Made by a program: the position numbers and the translations under genes
Shown: in pieces, positions 4,513-6,528 of the stretch
Position numbering within the stretch: position 1 is the first letter of the stretch
Layout: every line of letters starts with the position of its first letter
The notes under the pieces: generated by a model
Told to the model about the DNA's origin: nothing
Seen by the model: the letters and a program-made list of their open reading frames with translations, nothing else
The model's database searches: none
DNA from: Flavobacteriales bacterium
GTDB lineage: Bacteria > Bacteroidota > Bacteroidia > Flavobacteriales_D > Sanyastnellaceae
Direction of reading: 5' to 3'
Assembly (NCBI GenBank): GCA_015663855.1
Contig: DQRJ01000133.1
Coordinates: 1 to 6,528, forward strand
Length of the DNA stretch: 6,528 bases

Positions 4513-5583
4513 ATGTCTAAACGATTTCGTTCAGGAGTTCTTTTTGGCGATGAAGTTCGCGCTGTTTTTGCAGATGCTAAATCACGTGGGTATGCCCTAC
4601 CTGCAGTTAATGTCATAGGATCAAATTCGATTAATGCAGTAATGGAAACTGCAAAAGAGGTGAATTCTCCGGTTATTATTCAGTTTTCAAACGGAGGAGC
4701 AGTCTTTAACGCTGGTAAGGGTTTAAGCATGGATGGGCAAAAACAAGCTGTTTTGGGCTCAATTGCCGGTGCACATCATATTAATGTTTTAGCAGAAGCT
4801 TATGGAGTGCCAGTGATTCTTCATACGGATCATTGCTCTAGAAAACTTCTTCCTTGGATGGATGGCCTAATATCGGCGAGTGAAAAGCACTTTAAGGAAA
4901 CTGGGCGTCCCTTGTATAGTTCCCATATGATTGACCTTAGCGAAGAGCCTGTTGAAGATAATGTTGCGACTTGTAAAGAATATCTTGCACGAATTGCTCC
5001 GATGGGGATGTTTTTAGAGATTGAGTTAGGTGTAACCGGTGGAGAAGAGGACGGTGTAGATAACACTGACATTGATAGCTCAAGACTTTACACTCAACCT
5101 GAGGAAATCTCTTATGCTTTCGATCAACTCTCAGAGGTGAGTAATCAATTTACAGTAGCGGCTGCATTTGGAAATGTTCATGGGGTTTATAAACCAGGTA
5201 ACGTTGAGCTACGGCCCATAATTCTCAAAAATTGTCAAACTTTTATTGCTAAGCAAAACAACCTTGGAGATAGTCCAGTCGATTTTGTTTTTCACGGTGG
5301 TAGCGGGTCTTCCCTAGAAGAGATACGTGAGGCAATTAGTTATGGTGTCATTAAAATGAACATTGATACAGATATGCAATGGTCATTTTTAAGTGGTGTT
5401 CGTAATTATGTTGAGGGTAATTCCGATTATTTGCAATTCCAAATAGGAAACCCCGATGGTGATGAAAAACCTAACAAAAAATACTATGACCCTCGTGTTT
5501 GGTTACGTGCGGGAGAGGTGTCTTTTGTAAACCGCCTTAAGAAAGCCTTCGAGGATTTAAACTGTATTAACCGTAATATTTAA
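4513..5583 (+). CDS. fbaA: Class II fructose-bisphosphate aldolase (class IIA, E. coli FbaA type)
   Basis: The enzyme cleaves fructose 1,6-bisphosphate to glyceraldehyde 3-phosphate and dihydroxyacetone phosphate in glycolysis, and runs backward in gluconeogenesis. It is cytoplasmic and zinc-dependent. The 356-residue length matches E. coli FbaA (about 359) with a constant offset of -3 in the key residues. Catalytic Asp106 and zinc ligand His107 lie in ILHTDHCSR (102-110). The flexible-loop glutamates are in ELGVTGGEEDGVDN (171-184). Zinc ligand His223 is in FGNVHGVYKPGNVELRP (219-235), and His261 is in FVFHGGSGSS (258-267). The phosphate and substrate loop is KMNIDTDMQW (281-290). All are intact, so it should be active. 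Start at 4513 gives the usual MSKRFRSGVLFGDEV N-terminus. It follows the alkB-like gene by 50 bases with no obvious functional link. Confidence 0.97.
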   Translation: MSKRFRSGVLFGDEVRAVFADAKSRGYALPAVNVIGSNSINAVMETAKEVNSPVIIQFSNGGAVFNAGKGLSMDGQKQAVLGSIAGAHHINVLAEAYGVPVILHTDHCSRKLLPWMDGLISASEKHFKETGRPLYSSHMIDLSEEPVEDNVATCKEYLARIAPMGMFLEIELGVTGGEEDGVDNTDIDSSRLYTQPEEISYAFDQLSEVSNQFTVAAAFGNVHGVYKPGNVELRPIILKNCQTFIAKQNNLGDSPVDFVFHGGSGSSLEEIREAISYGVIKMNIDTDMQWSFLSGVRNYVEGNSDYLQFQIGNPDGDEKPNKKYYDPRVWLRAGEVSFVNRLKKAFEDLNCINRNI

Positions 5584-5598
5584 TTTATTATTAGTGGC

Positions 5599-5624
5599 AC
5601 GCAACCTCTTTATTTAATTTGCGT
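5599..5624 (+). terminator. Weak possible terminator after fbaA
   Basis: ACGCAA (5599-5604) pairs with TTGCGT (5619-5624) over 6 bp with a 14-base loop, 16 bases after the fbaA stop. The bases after it (CTTGTATTCG) are only mildly T-rich, so this is the best candidate in the 136-base gap but not a strong one. I found no exact TAnnTTTG box in the rest of that gap (5625-5719). Confidence 0.25.
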
Positions 5625-5719
5625 CTTGTATTCGAATCATTAATCGCCAATTTGGGTTGTTTCGACGAAAAACTATTGAATCAAAACTCCCTACGCTGAA
5701 GCTGAAATTTCCATAACAC

Positions 5720-6528
5720 ATGAAACGTTATTTACTACTTGCTCTTGCAGCATTAACTACGGGCATTGCCCAAGCCAATTTTGTAGGCCTCGAAAGTGAG
5801 GTTTACGCTGAATCCCCATACGGTACTGTGTATCGAGTATATGCAACATTCGACAGTCCTACTGATGAATTAGTTGCTGTTTACGCACTTGAAACATCAC
5901 CGATGATAGTCGATGTAACCACATCCTTCTATCAAGACGCAGTAGGTGGCCCTCTTGGGAGCACTATTAACCCTGCATTCTTTGGAGCATTCCCTTCTTT
6001 AGAGTTTGACAGTTGGTTTACTATCGGATCTGCTGATTCTAACGGAACCAGCGATATTCAACAAGTAGGTATGGATGCCGCTTTCGCTTTATTTGAAGCA
6101 GGTGGTGGTTTTAACCTTAGTACTTTTGTTGGAGGTTCATTCTTCCTTATCCCCAGCGTCTCAACCGATGCTGTTGCAGGTGCTGATGGGAGAGTTCTTA
6201 TAGCTCAAATCACTACTGATGGTGTCGTTAACATGACGATGAATTTCCAGTGGGACGATGTAAACTCAAACACAAGTAACTCTGAAGGAATTTCAATTTC
6301 TTTCCCATTCGTTGCAGTTGCTGGGTGTACGAATACTTCTGCCGACAACTACGACCCTGCTGCTACTGAAGACGACGGATCTTGTACGTTTGGTGGTGGA
6401 TTGTTAACAGGTCTTTCATATGATATTTTTGCTACTGACCCTTTGGGCACAGGCCAAAATACTTATCGTTTATACGCTGATTTTTCTTCACCTAACGTTG
6501 AAGTGACTGCTGTATACGGTACTGATAC
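5720..6528 (+). CDS. Secreted protein with tandem repeated domains joined by a Cys-bounded 'NYDP...DDGSC' linker, cut by the right window edge
   Basis: The frame opens at ATG 5720 and stays open to the window edge (269 codons plus two bases), so the C-terminus is missing. Residues 1-19 (MKRYLLLALAALTTGIAQA) form a clear Sec signal peptide with an AQA cleavage site before Asn20. The mature part begins a domain of about 180 residues (21-201), rich in Tyr, Phe, Thr and Asp and predicted to be all-beta, with landmarks YRVYATFDSP (38-47) and FDSWFTIGSADSNG (96-109). A 21-residue linker, bounded by Cys203 and Cys222 and containing NYDPAATEDDGS, follows. Then the domain starts again at 229 (LTGLSYDIFA, then YRLYADFSSP at 249-258). 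The Cys-bounded linker is widespread in cell-surface and secreted proteins of marine Bacteroidota, often in proteins exported by the type IX system; a C-terminal sorting domain would lie beyond the window. I cannot assign an enzymatic or binding function. Confidence 0.85.
   Translation, partial: MKRYLLLALAALTTGIAQANFVGLESEVYAESPYGTVYRVYATFDSPTDELVAVYALETSPMIVDVTTSFYQDAVGGPLGSTINPAFFGAFPSLEFDSWFTIGSADSNGTSDIQQVGMDAAFALFEAGGGFNLSTFVGGSFFLIPSVSTDAVAGADGRVLIAQITTDGVVNMTMNFQWDDVNSNTSNSEGISISFPFVAVAGCTNTSADNYDPAATEDDGSCTFGGGLLTGLSYDIFATDPLGTGQNTYRLYADFSSPNVEVTAVYGTD
5780..6528 (+). repeat. Protein-level tandem repeat, period about 208 residues, inside the secreted protein gene
   Basis: The first unit starts at residue 21 (FVGLESEVYA... 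YRVYATFDSPTDELVAVYA) and the second at residue 229 (LTGLSYDIFA... YRLYADFSSPNVEVTAVYG). About half the positions agree over 40 residues, and the motif order Y-R-x-Y-A-x-F-x-S-P is kept. The Cys203-Cys222 linker (6323-6385) separates the units. The DNA copies have diverged, so the duplication is not recent. The second copy is cut by the edge after about 41 residues. Confidence 0.7.

Noticed and set aside
1..6528. CRISPR arrays, insertion sequences, toxin-antitoxin or phage defence genes
   Set aside because: No regularly spaced direct repeats, transposase motifs, terminal inverted repeats or defence-type proteins were seen; the genes are housekeeping, one AlkB-like enzyme and secreted proteins.

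Overview
The window looks like chromosomal DNA from a marine Bacteroidota, probably a Flavobacteriia-type organism. Four things point that way. Start codons lack Shine-Dalgarno sequences and often sit behind A-rich stretches. Several genes are preceded by the Bacteroidota -7 element TAnnTTTG (TATCTTTG or TACCTTTG) only a few bases before the ATG. The protein types (type B L31, RibB fused to a RibA-like domain, a deformylase with an acidic insertion) are typical of the group. The secreted proteins at both ends are repetitive and low in lysine, and one carries the Cys-bounded 'CT...A.NYDP.A..DDGSC' linker common in marine Bacteroidota surface proteins. I see no mobile element, CRISPR array, tRNA or rRNA.

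Layout from left to right: (1) a secreted or envelope protein on the minus strand, cut by the left edge (1-415); (2) a gene-free stretch of about 390 bases (416-805) with an apparently independent minus-strand transcription unit (promoter box, palindrome, intrinsic terminator), a second G/C-rich hairpin, and the plus-strand rpmE promoter; (3) rpmE2 for ribosomal protein L31 type B (806-1078); (4) a bidirectional terminator shared with the convergent riboflavin gene; (5) a RibB-RibA-like fusion on the minus strand (1147-2289) whose C-terminal half has lost the GTP cyclohydrolase II zinc cysteines and the catalytic arginine; (6) a very short divergent promoter region in which the two -7 boxes form a perfect inverted repeat; (7) a compact plus-strand run: def (peptide deformylase), a TPR-like lipoprotein overlapping it by 4 bases, and an AlkB-type membrane di-iron monooxygenase 10 bases later; (8) fbaA, class II fructose-bisphosphate aldolase; (9) a secreted protein with tandem domains, cut by the right edge.

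The middle of the window is housekeeping: translation (L31, deformylase), flavin precursor synthesis and glycolysis/gluconeogenesis. The alkane-hydroxylase-like enzyme is the accessory metabolic element and appears to be cotranscribed with def. I see no strong evidence for a wholly new system. The points most worth a second look are the degenerate RibA domain, the symmetric and possibly leaderless divergent promoters, the orphan small transcription unit upstream of rpmE, and the tandem-repeat secreted protein.
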